A stretch of 64,000 nucleotides of DNA from the NCBI RefSeq assembly GCF_028293835.1, contig NZ_JAQGNX010000105.1, forward strand, positions 58,288 through 122,287. Direction: 5' to 3'. Position 1 is the stretch's first letter, and each line of letters starts with the position of its first letter. The stretch comes from Pseudomonas sp. (lineage in GTDB: Bacteria; Pseudomonadota; Gammaproteobacteria; Pseudomonadales; Pseudomonadaceae). Positions 27,642-36,550 of the stretch are shown here, piece by piece. Both the position numbers and the translations under genes were made by a program. The notes beneath the pieces were generated by a model that ran no database searches, was not told the origin of the DNA, and worked only from the letters and a program-made list of their open reading frames with translations.

Positions 27642-28381
27642 CGCTGCTGGGCACCGCCGATGCGCGGCAGGTCCCGGTCTATGGGTGTGATTGTCCAGCC
27701 TGCGCGGCGGCCCAGGCCGATCATGGCTTGCGTCGTCGACCCTGTAGCGCATTGATCGAATGTGGCGACCAGCGTTGGTTAATTGATTCCGGTCTGACCG
27801 ACCTGACGGATCGATTTGCGCCGCGCAGTTTCAACGGCATCCTGCAAACCCACTACCACGCTGATCACGCCCAAGGGCTGCTGCATTTGCGTTGGGGCCA
27901 AGGCTGGGTGATTCCAGTGCACGGGCCGGTGGACGCGGAAGGCTTGTCGGATCTGTATAAGCACCCCGGCATCTTGGATTTCAGCCAGCCGTTTAGCGCT
28001 TTCGAAACCCGACAGCTGGGCGCATTAACGGTGACTGCGGTGCCGTTGGTGCACTCAAAACCAACCCTGGGTTACGTGCTGGAAGGCGACGGGCGGCGTA
28101 TTGCTTACCTGACCGACACTGTCGGCCTGCCCGAGCAGACGCTGGTCTTCCTGCAGAATCTACCGCTGGACGTGCTGGTGCTGGACTGCTCGATGCCCGC
28201 GCAACCGCAACCGCCGCGAAACCATAACGACCTAAACCTGGCGTTGGCCTGTATTGCAGACCTGAAACCTGAGCGAGCAGTCCTGACCCACATCGGCCAT
28301 ACGCTGGATGCGTGGTTGATGACGGCCGGGAATCGTTTGCCAGAAAACGTGACCGTGGCGCGGGACGGGATGGTGGTGTAA
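27632..28381 (+). CDS. phnP: Phosphoribosyl 1,2-cyclic phosphodiesterase PhnP
   Basis: Metallo-beta-lactamase-fold phosphodiesterase of 249 residues that opens 5-phosphoribosyl-1,2-cyclic phosphate. It has the metal-binding TxHxHxDH-type motif as QTHYHADHAQG, plus a zinc-site cysteine pattern near the start (GCDCPAC). The C-terminal LTHIGHTLDAW carries the last histidines. It is the final phn gene; phnO is absent, as in many pseudomonads. A REP unit follows the stop. Confidence 0.94.
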   Translation: MRLTLLGTADARQVPVYGCDCPACAAAQADHGLRRRPCSALIECGDQRWLIDSGLTDLTDRFAPRSFNGILQTHYHADHAQGLLHLRWGQGWVIPVHGPVDAEGLSDLYKHPGILDFSQPFSAFETRQLGALTVTAVPLVHSKPTLGYVLEGDGRRIAYLTDTVGLPEQTLVFLQNLPLDVLVLDCSMPAQPQPPRNHNDLNLALACIADLKPERAVLTHIGHTLDAWLMTAGNRLPENVTVARDGMVV

Positions 28382-28393
28382 ACACCGCCCCTC

Positions 28394-28424
28394 GGTAGGA
28401 GCCAACTTGTTGGCGAGGCAGGCG
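28394..28424. repeat. Single REP unit
   Basis: GTAGGAGCCAACTTGTTGGC followed by GAGGCAGGCG, the same family as at 6877 and 16590. It lies 13 bp after the phnP stop and has no inverted partner. Confidence 0.7.
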
Positions 28425-28609
28425 ACGCGGTTCATCCAAGTGCCGATAAGGCCACCCGGATTTAAGCTTCATCAAGGGTTAAACGCTGCAGAAAGGGATG
28501 AAGTCGCCCAGGGGGTGGTTTACATTACAGCACCTGAGTTCGCCTCTCTTTGGGCGACTGCGTTTACCTGACCGTTTGAGTCCTTTTCAATCAATTTTGG
28601 AGATCTACC

Positions 28610-29026
28610 GTGGCTAAGGCGTCTGCAACCGTTGAAGTGTCGGCAACCGCCGATGAAGTTTGGCAATTGATGGGAGGCTTCGATTCGTTGCCTGACTGGC
28701 TGCCGTTTATCGTTGAAAGCAAGCTGGGGGAGGGCGGCCGGGTTCGTCATCTGAAGGCGGCCGACGGTGGCGTGATTGTCGAACGTCTGCAGACCTTCGA
28801 TAACGCAGCACGGAACTACACCTACTCCATCGAGGAAGGTCCATTCCCAGTGACCCATTACTTGGCAAAAGTAGAAGTCATCGAAGTGCCAGGCAAGCAG
28901 GCGACGAAAATCATTTGGTCAGGCACGTTCACTGGTGCAGGCATCACTGAGGAAGAAGCTGTTGCGTTATTTGAAGGTGTTTACGCCGGTGGTTTGGACG
29001 CGCTCAAGGCCAACTTCCCGTCCTGA
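28610..29026 (+). CDS. SRPBCC-family protein (polyketide cyclase/START-like)
   Basis: A small 138-residue protein of the SRPBCC (helix-grip) superfamily, which binds hydrophobic ligands. It begins MAKASATVEVSATADEVWQL, a classic polyketide-cyclase/dehydrase-2 opening, and ends with a helix VALFEGVYAGGLDAL. The start is a GTG with a GGAG site (TTTTGGAGATCTACC). No signal peptide or membrane segment. It stands alone between phnP and tRNA-Asn; ligand and role are unknown. Confidence 0.8.
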   Translation: MAKASATVEVSATADEVWQLMGGFDSLPDWLPFIVESKLGEGGRVRHLKAADGGVIVERLQTFDNAARNYTYSIEEGPFPVTHYLAKVEVIEVPGKQATKIIWSGTFTGAGITEEEAVALFEGVYAGGLDALKANFPS

Positions 29027-29123
29027 GCCGGATTTTATACCTGGCCTGGTTTCAGATCGGACTCGGGTAAAGCACGTATGAAAGGCTTGACTTAGTCTTT
29101 TCAATCAGTAACATACGAGTCAT

Positions 29124-29199
29124 TCCGCGATAGCTCAGTTGGTAGAGCAAATGACTGTTAATCATTGGGTCCCTGGTTCGAGTCCAGGTCGTGGAGCCA
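29124..29199 (+). tRNA. tRNA-Asn (anticodon GTT)
   Basis: A 76-base cloverleaf with encoded CCA: acceptor TCCGCGA pairs with TCGTGGA, D-arm AGCTCAGTTGGTAGAGC, anticodon loop CTGTTAA with GTT, and T-arm GGTTCGAGTCC. It is probably the insertion site of the element whose parA-dnaB stub begins downstream. Confidence 0.93.
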
Positions 29200-29386
29200 G
29201 TTACTTTTCAAGGGGTTGAGCGGGTGTTGTAGGACGTTTCCAGTGGTAAATGATTTCTGATCATTGGCGCCTGAGGTCCGAAAACCCGCTTAACCGCCTC
29301 GAAAACACATCTGGTAACAATGTTTTCAGTTCAGTTTTCACGTGCAATGCGCTGCCTCTAATCGACTTGATTTAGAGGCCAGCATC

Positions 29387-30256
29387 ATGCAAATCGCATC
29401 AATCGTTTCAACCAAAGGCGGCCCTGGCAAAACCACGGTGACCGCAAACCTGGGCGCGTTCTGCGCCGACGCCAATATCCGTACCCTGCTGATAGATCTC
29501 GACACCCAACCGTCGTTGTCCTCGTTCTATCGCATCGATCACGAAGCTGCCGGCGGGACCTATCAACTCATTGCCCAAAACGATACCCGCTCAGAGCAGA
29601 TCATTTCCCGGACCTGCATCCCCAATCTGCCACTGGTGCTCTCCAACGACCCCTACAACCAGCTCAGCAACCTGCTGCTGCACGCCGCTGACGGGCGCTT
29701 ACGCCTGAAAAATCTGGTCTCGGCTTTTGCTGATGACTTTGACCTGATCCTGATCGACACCCAAGGTGCGCGGTCTGTGGTGCTGGAGATGGCGTTGCTC
29801 TGTTCCGACCTGGCGATCTCGCCGATCACCCCGGACATGCTCGCCGCACGTGAGTTTTATCGGGGGACACAGCAACTGCTCAAGGATCTGGAACCGCTTG
29901 CGGTGCTGGGCGTGCATACGCCGCCGTTGAACATTGTGATCAACAAGCTCGATGCCACCAACGATGCGAGCCTGATTTACCAGTCGCTCACCGAAACCCT
30001 GGCCGACCATCCGCAGATCAACCTGCTGCAAACAACCCTTCCAGCGGCAGTCAGCTTCCGTCGGGCGGCGACTGAGGGGGTTCCGGCCCACCGGCTCGAA
30101 TACCGCCAGCCGCTCAATCGCCGCTCGCCGTCGGCCTTCAGCGTCATCAAAGCGTTAGCCGTGGAGTTGTTTCCAGAGTGGAAGGCACAGTTCGAGCTGT
30201 TGAGCGAGCAGACGCTCAATGGCCGGCGTAAGGCTGACCAGGAGGTGGCCTCATGA
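29387..30256 (+). CDS. parA: ParA/Soj-family ATPase of an integrative element
   Basis: A 289-residue ParA-type ATPase with the deviant Walker A KGGPGKTT near residue 10, Walker A' IDLDTQPSLSSFY and Walker B LILIDTQGA. Such soj/parA genes are the first cargo genes beside the tRNA in PAPI-1/pKLC102-like integrative elements, where they maintain the excised form. The start is the ATG at 29387 (GAGG eight bases upstream) and the stop overlaps the next gene (ATGA). It lies 188 bp from the tRNA 3' end. Most of the element is missing here. Confidence 0.85.
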   Translation: MQIASIVSTKGGPGKTTVTANLGAFCADANIRTLLIDLDTQPSLSSFYRIDHEAAGGTYQLIAQNDTRSEQIISRTCIPNLPLVLSNDPYNQLSNLLLHAADGRLRLKNLVSAFADDFDLILIDTQGARSVVLEMALLCSDLAISPITPDMLAAREFYRGTQQLLKDLEPLAVLGVHTPPLNIVINKLDATNDASLIYQSLTETLADHPQINLLQTTLPAAVSFRRAATEGVPAHRLEYRQPLNRRSPSAFSVIKALAVELFPEWKAQFELLSEQTLNGRRKADQEVAS

Positions 30257-31106
30257 ATCTCTTTGATTTGATGCCGCCTCATTCCGTCGAAGCTGAGCAG
30301 AGTGTGCTCGGCGGGTTGATGCTCGACAACGAAGCGTGGGAACTAGTCGCGGGCATCATCGGTGCGGAAGATTTTTTCAAGCATGAGCACCGCTTGATCT
30401 TCAAAGCCATCGAAAAGCTGGCGGAGGCCACCACGCCGTTCGACGTCGTCACTGTGTCCGAATCCCTGGCCAAAATGGAAGAGGCTGGAGGGCTCGCTTA
30501 TCTGGCCGAGCTGGCAAAAAACGTCCCCTCGGTGGCAAACATCAGCGCTTACGCCGAGATCGTTCGAGAGCGCGCTCATCTGCGTCAGCTAATCATGCTG
30601 GGTCATGAGTGCACTCGAAACGCGTCATCTACGCAGGCAAAAAGTCTTGAGGTACAGGAGAGCTTTGAGCAAAAGCTTTTTGCCCTGGGGCAGGGGCGTG
30701 CGCCCAACAGCTTTGTCGATGTAAACGACGCGCTGATGAAAGTGCTGGAGCAGGTTGATTTCAACTTTAACTACGGAAATGGCGTTACCGGTGTACCCAG
30801 CGGGCTCGAAGACCTGGACCAGAAAACCGGCGGATTCCAGGACGCAGATCTGGTCATCGTTGCTGCACGACCTTCAATGGGCAAAACCAGCCTTGCGTTG
30901 AATTTTGTCGACGCGGTGCTGCAGAAATATCCGACCGAGTCCGTTCAGATTTACAGCCTGGAAATGCCCGCCCAGGCCTTGATGTACCGGATGTTGGCCA
31001 TCCTCGGTCAGCTGGACTTGGCTAATTTGATGCGGGGCCAGCTGGAAGACGGGGACTGGTCACGGCTGACTGCTGCAGTGGCCAGAATCAATGACATTTC
31101 TCGCCC

Positions 31107-31146
31107 CTCCGTCCATTGGCTCACGGCAGTGAGCCAATGGACGGAG
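31107..31146. repeat. Perfect 18-bp inverted repeat at the dnaB break
   Basis: An 18-base arm beginning CTCCGTCCATTGG, a GGCA loop, and the exact complementary arm ending CCAATGGACGGAG. There is no T-run. It lies exactly where dnaB homology stops. Confidence 0.85.
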
Positions 31147-31172
31147 CGTCCACTTGATACGTACGTGGACGC
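31146..31172. repeat. Second hairpin, GCGTCCAC/GTGGACGC
   Basis: Eight-base perfect arms (31146-31153 and 31165-31172) around an 11-base loop, directly abutting the previous hairpin and 12 bp from the 3' end of the convergent oxidoreductase gene. It could terminate that gene or be part of the rearrangement scar. Confidence 0.5.
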
Positions 31173-31183
31173 CGCTAGAGGAT

Positions 31184-32278
31184 TCAGCGAAGTGGCGACT
31201 GAACCCCGTTTTTTGCCGCATCCAGCAACTGATGCAAGCGTAGCGCATCCTTAAATGTCGCCGCCGCATGGGTGCCTTCGGCCACATCTTGCGCATACAC
31301 ATGATAGAGCTCCGCCAGTTCCAGTACGGCTGATGGCAATGAAGAGGCCGGCAGGCGTTGGTAGCACTCAGGCAGCGGGAGTAATTGCAGTGCGAGATTG
31401 TCGCCGTGGGCACCCTCAATCAGGTAATCATCGCCGACATCACCAAAGGCTGAGCGGTTCGTGATTTTCAGGTCACCCTGATCGCCGGTAATGTCGATCT
31501 GCACGCCCGAGCCGTTGCGCTTGCCGCCTTCGATGTGGATCGAAATGATCGCGCCGTCTTCCAACAAGCCACTTAGCACCAGTTGGTCTGGAGCGCTGCT
31601 CTCCAGCACTTCGCCGGTTTCCTTGATGGTGATCTTGGGGAACTGATTGACCATCAACCCTGAGACAGTGGTTGGCCAATCTGTGGAAGTGAAGAGCATG
31701 TCGAGGAAGTGCCCGGCGTAGATCGCGATCACGCTGGAGAAGTTTTCCTCGGGGGCGGTCCAGCGCAGGGCGTTGGGGCGCAGGGCCTGAAAGTAGTTCA
31801 TGCTGACGTGCATGCGCACCGAGCGCACTTTGCCGACGTAGCCTTGTTGCAGCAGGTCTTGTAAATAGCGGTTGTGCGGCGCATGGCGACGCTGCAAGCC
31901 GACGATATGACGCACACCGGCATCGTTCGCTAGTTGCAGCAAGTTCTCGGAGTCAGAAGTGTTGGTGGTCAGCGGCCATTCGCAATAAACGTCTTTGCCG
32001 GCGGCGATGACGGCGCGCACAGTTTTTGCGTGTTGGGGCGCGGTGTTCAGGACCAGGACGAGATCGACTTCAGGGTTGTTGACCAGCGCGTCAACGGAAT
32101 CCGCCACTTGCGTGATGTTATATTCACCGGCTGCTGCTTCGGCGCGATCGCGGCTTTCACTGTACACCGCCTGCAAGTGATATTGCGGCAGCAGACTAAG
32201 CACGCGCAGGTGACCGTGGCGGGCCCAATTGCCAACACCGATGATGCCGACGCGAATCGGAGAGTGTGGGGTTGTCAT
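31184..32278 (-). CDS. Gfo/Idh/MocA oxidoreductase (Gal80-like)
   Basis: NAD(P)-dependent sugar or polyol dehydrogenase family, 364 residues. The N-terminal Rossmann fold has GIIGVGNWARHGHL, and the motif usually written EKP appears here as CEWPLT, as in the Gal80-like branch. The C-terminal domain includes AIYAGHFLDML, the position of the catalytic histidine and aspartate. The start is well supported by GAGGA eight bases upstream. It is a single gene, convergent with the element stub. The substrate cannot be deduced. Confidence 0.83.
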   Translation of the reverse strand: MTTPHSPIRVGIIGVGNWARHGHLRVLSLLPQYHLQAVYSESRDRAEAAAGEYNITQVADSVDALVNNPEVDLVLVLNTAPQHAKTVRAVIAAGKDVYCEWPLTTNTSDSENLLQLANDAGVRHIVGLQRRHAPHNRYLQDLLQQGYVGKVRSVRMHVSMNYFQALRPNALRWTAPEENFSSVIAIYAGHFLDMLFTSTDWPTTVSGLMVNQFPKITIKETGEVLESSAPDQLVLSGLLEDGAIISIHIEGGKRNGSGVQIDITGDQGDLKITNRSAFGDVGDDYLIEGAHGDNLALQLLPLPECYQRLPASSLPSAVLELAELYHVYAQDVAEGTHAAATFKDALRLHQLLDAAKNGVQSPLR

Positions 32279-32505
32279 GGGAGAGTCCTCGTAAGGTGAT
32301 GGTTGAGGAGGTCAAGTCTAGGGAGCGCAACCTTGAGGAAAAACCGGCCAAAAGGCCGAACACTGCGGACACGGACGGCTCTAATCCTCTAGCCAGAGGG
32401 GTTTGATTGTGGAGTGATTGATCCACAGTGATCGGACCCGCACCCCGTTTTTCCCGAGGGAGAAGATCCCTAGCATGGCTTCACTCTTTACTGTGGAGCT
32501 TTCCC

Positions 32506-33726
32506 ATGAACGATTTACATGCTTTACCGACGCCAGCTGCGCTCGCGCAGCAGGCGCCTTCTTCCTGGCGCGACTGGCTGTCGGTGTACTCGGTGGCACT
32601 TGGCGCCTTTGCGTTTGTTACCACTGAATATTTGCCTGTCGGCGTCCTGCCGCAGATTGCCAACAGCTTGAGCGTCACCGACGGGGTGGCGGGGCTGATG
32701 GTGACCGTGCCGGGCGTTGTCGCGGCGGTGTCGGCGCCGGCGATCATGCTCGGCGCGGGACGAATGAATCGGCGGCATCTACTGCTGTTGTTGACGCTGC
32801 TATTGGTAGTTTCCAATCTGGTGTCGGCCGTGGCGCCCAATCTGGCGATCATGCTGCTGGGCCGAGGGTTGCTGGGTGTGGCGCTGGGTGGTTTCTGGGC
32901 AGTGGCGATTGCGGCTGCTGGGCGTCTGGTCAGTGAATCAAAAGCGGCGAAAGCTACGGCATTGATCTTCGCCGGGATCACCTTGGCGACGGTGTTCGGT
33001 GTGCCGTTCGGGACATTTGTCAGCACGCTGTTTTCATGGCGCATGTCGTTCGCGGTAACCGCTGGATTAGCCTTGCTAGCGCTGGCCGCGCAGGCATTGA
33101 CCTTGCCATCGTTGCCCTCTAGGGAGGGTTTGAAGATGCGCACGTTGTTGGCGTTTCTCTCACGCAGCAACGCCCGACGCAGCATGCTGTTGTTGGGTAC
33201 GGTGGTGGCAGCGCACTTCACCGCCTACACCTACATTGCGCCGTTCCTGGGGCATGACGTCGGTTTCTCGCCGAGCGCGATCACCGCGATTCTGCTCGGG
33301 TTTGGCCTGGTTGGTATGCTGGCGAATTTCGCCATGGCCGGGACCATCACCACACACCTACGTGTCTCGCTGGGCTCGGTACTGTTACTGATGGTGATTG
33401 CGCAATTGGCTTTGCCGCAGTTGCAGGGCTGGGGAGTGACCTTGGCGATATTGGCATGGGGCATTGCTTACGGCGCCATTCCGCTCGGTGTTAGCAGCTG
33501 GATGCAACTGACCTCGCCGCAATTGCCGGAAGCCAGTTCGGCGATGTTGGTGACCACCTTTCAAGTGGCTATCGCCTCGGGGTCGTTGTTTGGCGGCTTG
33601 ATGGTCGATCACGCGGGCGTGTCTTCGTCGCTGTGGCTGGGCGCCGGGATCGGTGTGCTCGGTTTGGCGGTGATGCTCAGTTTCGGTATCAGCAAAGCCC
33701 CAATTGCCGAGGCCCTGCAACGCTAA
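32506..33726 (+). CDS. MFS sugar-efflux-type transporter (SotB/AraJ/YdhP-like)
   Basis: A 406-residue drug/sugar exporter of the DHA1-like MFS group with 12 predicted helices. The opening WLSVYSVALGAFAFVTTEYLPVG-like signature (here GAFAFVTTEYLPVGVLPQIA) is typical of arabinose/chloramphenicol efflux permeases. The frame opens at 32428; the ATG at 32506 is at the family start and is preceded by GGAG. Its stop overlaps the end of the convergent LysR gene by four bases. Substrate unknown. Confidence 0.83.
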   Translation: MNDLHALPTPAALAQQAPSSWRDWLSVYSVALGAFAFVTTEYLPVGVLPQIANSLSVTDGVAGLMVTVPGVVAAVSAPAIMLGAGRMNRRHLLLLLTLLLVVSNLVSAVAPNLAIMLLGRGLLGVALGGFWAVAIAAAGRLVSESKAAKATALIFAGITLATVFGVPFGTFVSTLFSWRMSFAVTAGLALLALAAQALTLPSLPSREGLKMRTLLAFLSRSNARRSMLLLGTVVAAHFTAYTYIAPFLGHDVGFSPSAITAILLGFGLVGMLANFAMAGTITTHLRVSLGSVLLLMVIAQLALPQLQGWGVTLAILAWGIAYGAIPLGVSSWMQLTSPQLPEASSAMLVTTFQVAIASGSLFGGLMVDHAGVSSSLWLGAGIGVLGLAVMLSFGISKAPIAEALQR

Positions 33727-34613
33727 ACCTTGAGAATGTTGTCCTTGAAGAAATCGATCAACACCCGCAACCTCGGTGCGGTCTGCTTTGATGCAGGCCA
33801 GAGCATCCAAAGGTTGCCGGTGTGGTCAGTGTAGTCCTCCAGCACCACCTTCAGCCTGCCATCGGCCAACGGTTGACGGATTGAAAAATCCGGCAGGCAG
33901 GCAATCCCTACCCCATCGATTGCCAGGTACGTCAGCGGATCCATCGTGGTGCAGGTCAATGCACGCGCCAACTTCGGCTCGATGTGCGTGTCGTCCACGC
34001 GCAGCGGCCAGCGCTCGATCATCCCGGTGGCCGGAAACTTGTGCAGCAGGCACGTATGACGGATCAAATCGTCCGGATGTGCAGGGTCGCCATTACGCTC
34101 CAGGTACGCCGGCGACGCCACCAACTGCAACTGATAGCCACCGAGCTTGCGCGCCATCAGCCGCGAATCCTGCGGTGCACCCGTGCGGATCACCGCATCG
34201 AACCCCTCCTCGATCACATCCACCATGCGATCGGACATATCCACGTCCAGCTCGATGTCCGGATAGGCACGCATGAACCCGGCAAGCACCGGCATGATCA
34301 GCACGTTCTGAATCGGCACGCTGATCCGCACCTTGCCGCGCGGTGTGGCGGATAACTCCAGCAGCTCCATTTCCGCCGCTTCCACTTCACTGAGGATGCG
34401 TTTGCAACGGTCCAAAAACAGCTCGCCTTCGGTGGTCAAGGTGACGCTGCGGGTGCTGCGATGGAACAAACGCACGCCGAGACGCTCTTCCATGCGCGCC
34501 ACGCTTTTGCCCACGGCCGAGGAAGAGATTTCCAGCATTCGCCCTGCTTCGGTGAAGCTGCGGGTTTCGGCCACTTGGATGAAGGCCGTAATACCGCTGA
34601 GGTTGTCCATCAT
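33723..34613 (-). CDS. LysR-family transcriptional regulator, probable regulator of the Old Yellow Enzyme gene
   Basis: A 296-residue LTTR with the N-terminal helix-turn-helix (ITAFIQVAETRSFTEAGRML..SSSAVGKSVARMEERLG) and a C-terminal effector domain. Two adjacent ATGs (34613, 34610) match the family start; the upstream ribosome site is weak. It is divergent from the OYE gene at 34887 with a 273-bp gap, the usual arrangement when the regulator controls its neighbour. Confidence 0.85.
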   Translation of the reverse strand: MMDNLSGITAFIQVAETRSFTEAGRMLEISSSAVGKSVARMEERLGVRLFHRSTRSVTLTTEGELFLDRCKRILSEVEAAEMELLELSATPRGKVRISVPIQNVLIMPVLAGFMRAYPDIELDVDMSDRMVDVIEEGFDAVIRTGAPQDSRLMARKLGGYQLQLVASPAYLERNGDPAHPDDLIRHTCLLHKFPATGMIERWPLRVDDTHIEPKLARALTCTTMDPLTYLAIDGVGIACLPDFSIRQPLADGRLKVVLEDYTDHTGNLWMLWPASKQTAPRLRVLIDFFKDNILKV

Positions 34614-34886
34614 GGGAGGTGTGCTCGATGCTGAAGGGTTTAAGCAGAGTAGAGGCGGGTGCCCTCCCAATCAATCGCGAACAAGCTTAATCCCACAGTT
34701 TGATCTTCATAGATCGACATGCATTACAGCCGAAAAGTCCGAAGTGTTGGGAAACTCGGCCCATTTATCCACCCTGAGAAATCGCATTTACTAGCACCAA
34801 GCGCCTCAACCCCGAAAGCCCACACGGCTATCGACTCGGGCAGATATTCAATGGTTCTTCTCCTTACACTTCAGATCGAGGCAATC

Positions 34887-35993
34887 ATGTCCAAACTTCA
34901 CTCCCCAGTTAAAGTCGGCCCATTCACCTTCGCCCACCGTGTCGTATTGGCACCGCTGACCCGCATGCGTGCCGAAGATGGCGCTCGCCCCGGCACCTTG
35001 ATGGCCGAGTACTACGCCCAGCGCACTTCCGAAGGCGGTTTCCTGATCGGTGAGGCCACCATCGCCGCGCCAAACGGCAACGGCTATCTCGGCGCACCTG
35101 GCCTGTTCGACGACAGCCAGATCGCTGGCTGGAAACAAATCACTGACGCCGTGCATGCCAAGGGCGGCAAGATCTTCCTGCAGCTTTATCATGCGGGTCG
35201 CCAATCCAATGTCGACGTGCAACCTCAAGACAGTATCCCCGTCGGCCCATCGGAAGTCCTGCACGGCGGCGTTGCTTACACCACCGAAGGTTGGGTGCCC
35301 AATACCCCGAACCGCGCCCTGACCATCGAAGAGATCGCAGGCCTGGTAGAAAACTTCCGCACCGCAGCTGAACGCGGCGTGAAAGCCGGTTTTGACGGCG
35401 TGGAACTGCATGGCGCCAACGGTTATCTGGTCGACCAGTTCCTGCAGGACAACAGCAACAAGCGCACCGACATTTACGGCGGCTCGTTCGAAAACCGCGC
35501 ACGCTTCCTGCTGGAAGTGACCAACGCGCTGATTTCGGTGTGGGGCAGTGATCGTGTGGCGGTACGTGTCGGCCCCAGCGGCACCTGGGGTGACATGGGC
35601 GACAGGGATCCAGAAGGCCTGTTCACCTACGTCGCGCAACAACTAGCGCCGCTGAGCCTGGCTTACCTGCACCTGATCGAGCCGCGCATCCTGGGCAACA
35701 TCGAGGACGAGAATGCCGACCCGGCGCCGGTCGCTGCCCAGCTGATGCGCAAACACTACAAAGGCGTGATCATCGCCGCCGGTGGCTTTAACGGCGAATC
35801 CGCCGAGGCCATCATTCAGGCTGGCGACGCCGATCTGGTGGCCTTCGGTCGCCACTTCATAGCCAACCCTGACTTGCCGGAACGCCTGCGCCACAATCTG
35901 CCGCTGAACGCTTATGACCGTCCAACCTTTTTTGGCGGTACCGAAGTGGGTTACACCGACTACGAGTTCTATAAAGAAGAAGCGACTGCGTAA
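34887..35993 (+). CDS. Old Yellow Enzyme family NADH:flavin oxidoreductase (NemA-like ene-reductase)
   Basis: FMN-dependent ene-reductase of 368 residues, full length. Family motifs: APLTRMRAEDGARPG near residue 25, LQLYHAGRQS, the FMN/substrate-binding DGVELHGANGYLVDQFL (with the His-Gly-Ala-Asn pair), DIYGGSFENRARF, AAGGF and DLVAFGRHFIANPDL. The start at 34887 begins at the family N-terminus (MSKLHSPVKVG). It reduces activated alkenes, quinones or N-ethylmaleimide-like electrophiles. The divergent LysR is its likely regulator, and a terminator follows. Two broken OYE copies lie at 50.2 and 51.8 kb. Confidence 0.9.
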   Translation: MSKLHSPVKVGPFTFAHRVVLAPLTRMRAEDGARPGTLMAEYYAQRTSEGGFLIGEATIAAPNGNGYLGAPGLFDDSQIAGWKQITDAVHAKGGKIFLQLYHAGRQSNVDVQPQDSIPVGPSEVLHGGVAYTTEGWVPNTPNRALTIEEIAGLVENFRTAAERGVKAGFDGVELHGANGYLVDQFLQDNSNKRTDIYGGSFENRARFLLEVTNALISVWGSDRVAVRVGPSGTWGDMGDRDPEGLFTYVAQQLAPLSLAYLHLIEPRILGNIEDENADPAPVAAQLMRKHYKGVIIAAGGFNGESAEAIIQAGDADLVAFGRHFIANPDLPERLRHNLPLNAYDRPTFFGGTEVGYTDYEFYKEEATA

Positions 35994-36035
35994 CGTCTTC
36001 GCCAAGCGCGAATTGCTGTAGCGGATAGACCAAAC

Positions 36036-36060
36036 GAAGCCCCCCTCATGGGGGCTTCTT
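36036..36060 (+). terminator. Intrinsic terminator after the OYE gene
   Basis: GAAGCCCCC-CTCAT-GGGGGCTTC followed by TT: a 9-bp GC-rich stem 43 bp after the OYE stop. Confidence 0.75.
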
Positions 36061-36435
36061 GGTTTGTACCGCAATCGACGGACTAGACCCCTGGATGATT
36101 GTGGGCAGCCCCGAACGACGATCATCGCGAGCGAATGCGCCGGGCCTTTCGACGCGTGTTTGGTCAATCCCCACAAACTATCCGGCGGTCCTTCGGACCC
36201 TCGGCCTACCTCCAATACAGCTAATGCAGCGGGCCGATCCCTGCGCCGCTGTGCGCGATTTTCTTGAATGGGCATTTTCGTCTGAGACCTTGGCGCTAAA
36301 ACCATAGGCGCATATGCGCTGCCTTGGTGGCGAAAGCATATTCGGATGGCCGGCAAATCGTGTCACCGCCATCACCACCAAGGCGGCTCCTACGGCTTGA
36401 ATCCATTCCTCTTGCATGACGACGTTATTTCCTCA
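36061..36435. other. Intergenic stretch without a supported gene; REPIN-like hairpin
   Basis: No reading frame looks like a protein. Between about 36317 and 36395 an inverted pair (GCCTTGGTGGCGA and TCACCACCAAGGCGGCTCCT) resembles a REPIN of a different subtype from those elsewhere in the window. The 36100-36200 part resembles a sequence I associate with spurious hypothetical proteins in pseudomonads; I cannot verify this here. Confidence 0.4.
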
Positions 36436-36440
36436 GGTCA

Positions 36441-36497
36441 AGTGATTCCAGTGGAATCACAGTGCCCAACTGCCACTATGATTCCACTGGAATCACT
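36441..36497. repeat. Nested palindromes TGATTCCA-S-TGGAATCA in inverted arrangement
   Basis: GTGATTCCAGTGGAATCAC (36442-36460) and TGATTCCACTGGAATCA (36479-36495) are each palindromic. The two 24-base blocks 36441-36464 and 36474-36497 are also inverse complements with one mismatch around a 9-base spacer. No gene adjoins closely except the SRAP remnant. Confidence 0.8.
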
Positions 36498-36550
36498 CAA
36501 GTCGAACTGCACGTAGCGATACGGGGGCAGGTTCAGGGTCACGTACGTGT

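Larger units (their letters stand above)
30253..31254 (+). pseudogene. dnaB: Replicative DNA helicase DnaB, truncated (element-borne)
   Basis: The N-terminal domain (PPHSVEAEQSVLGGLMLDNEAW) and the beginning of the RecA-like domain with Walker A ARPSMGKTSLA are clear. Homology fades after the sequence WSRLTAAVARIND at about 31100; full DnaB needs roughly 150-200 more residues including the Walker B and DNA-binding loops. The frame runs on through a large hairpin (31107-31146) and ends against the convergent oxidoreductase gene. It is therefore a 3'-deleted copy. It was probably co-transcribed with parA. The deletion boundary is likely where the element lost its remaining genes. Confidence 0.8.

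Noticed and set aside
29200..29386. Second tRNA or attachment repeat downstream of tRNA-Asn
   Set aside because: No copy of the tRNA 3' end was found in this stretch or near the dnaB break.
35643..36356. Minus-strand hypothetical of 237 codons
   Set aside because: Its C-terminal half is antisense to the OYE gene, and the rest resembles a spurious frame over an intergenic repeat.
36441..36497. Repeats at 36.4 kb as a CRISPR array
   Set aside because: There are only two units, in inverted orientation, with no spacers of regular length and no cas genes.
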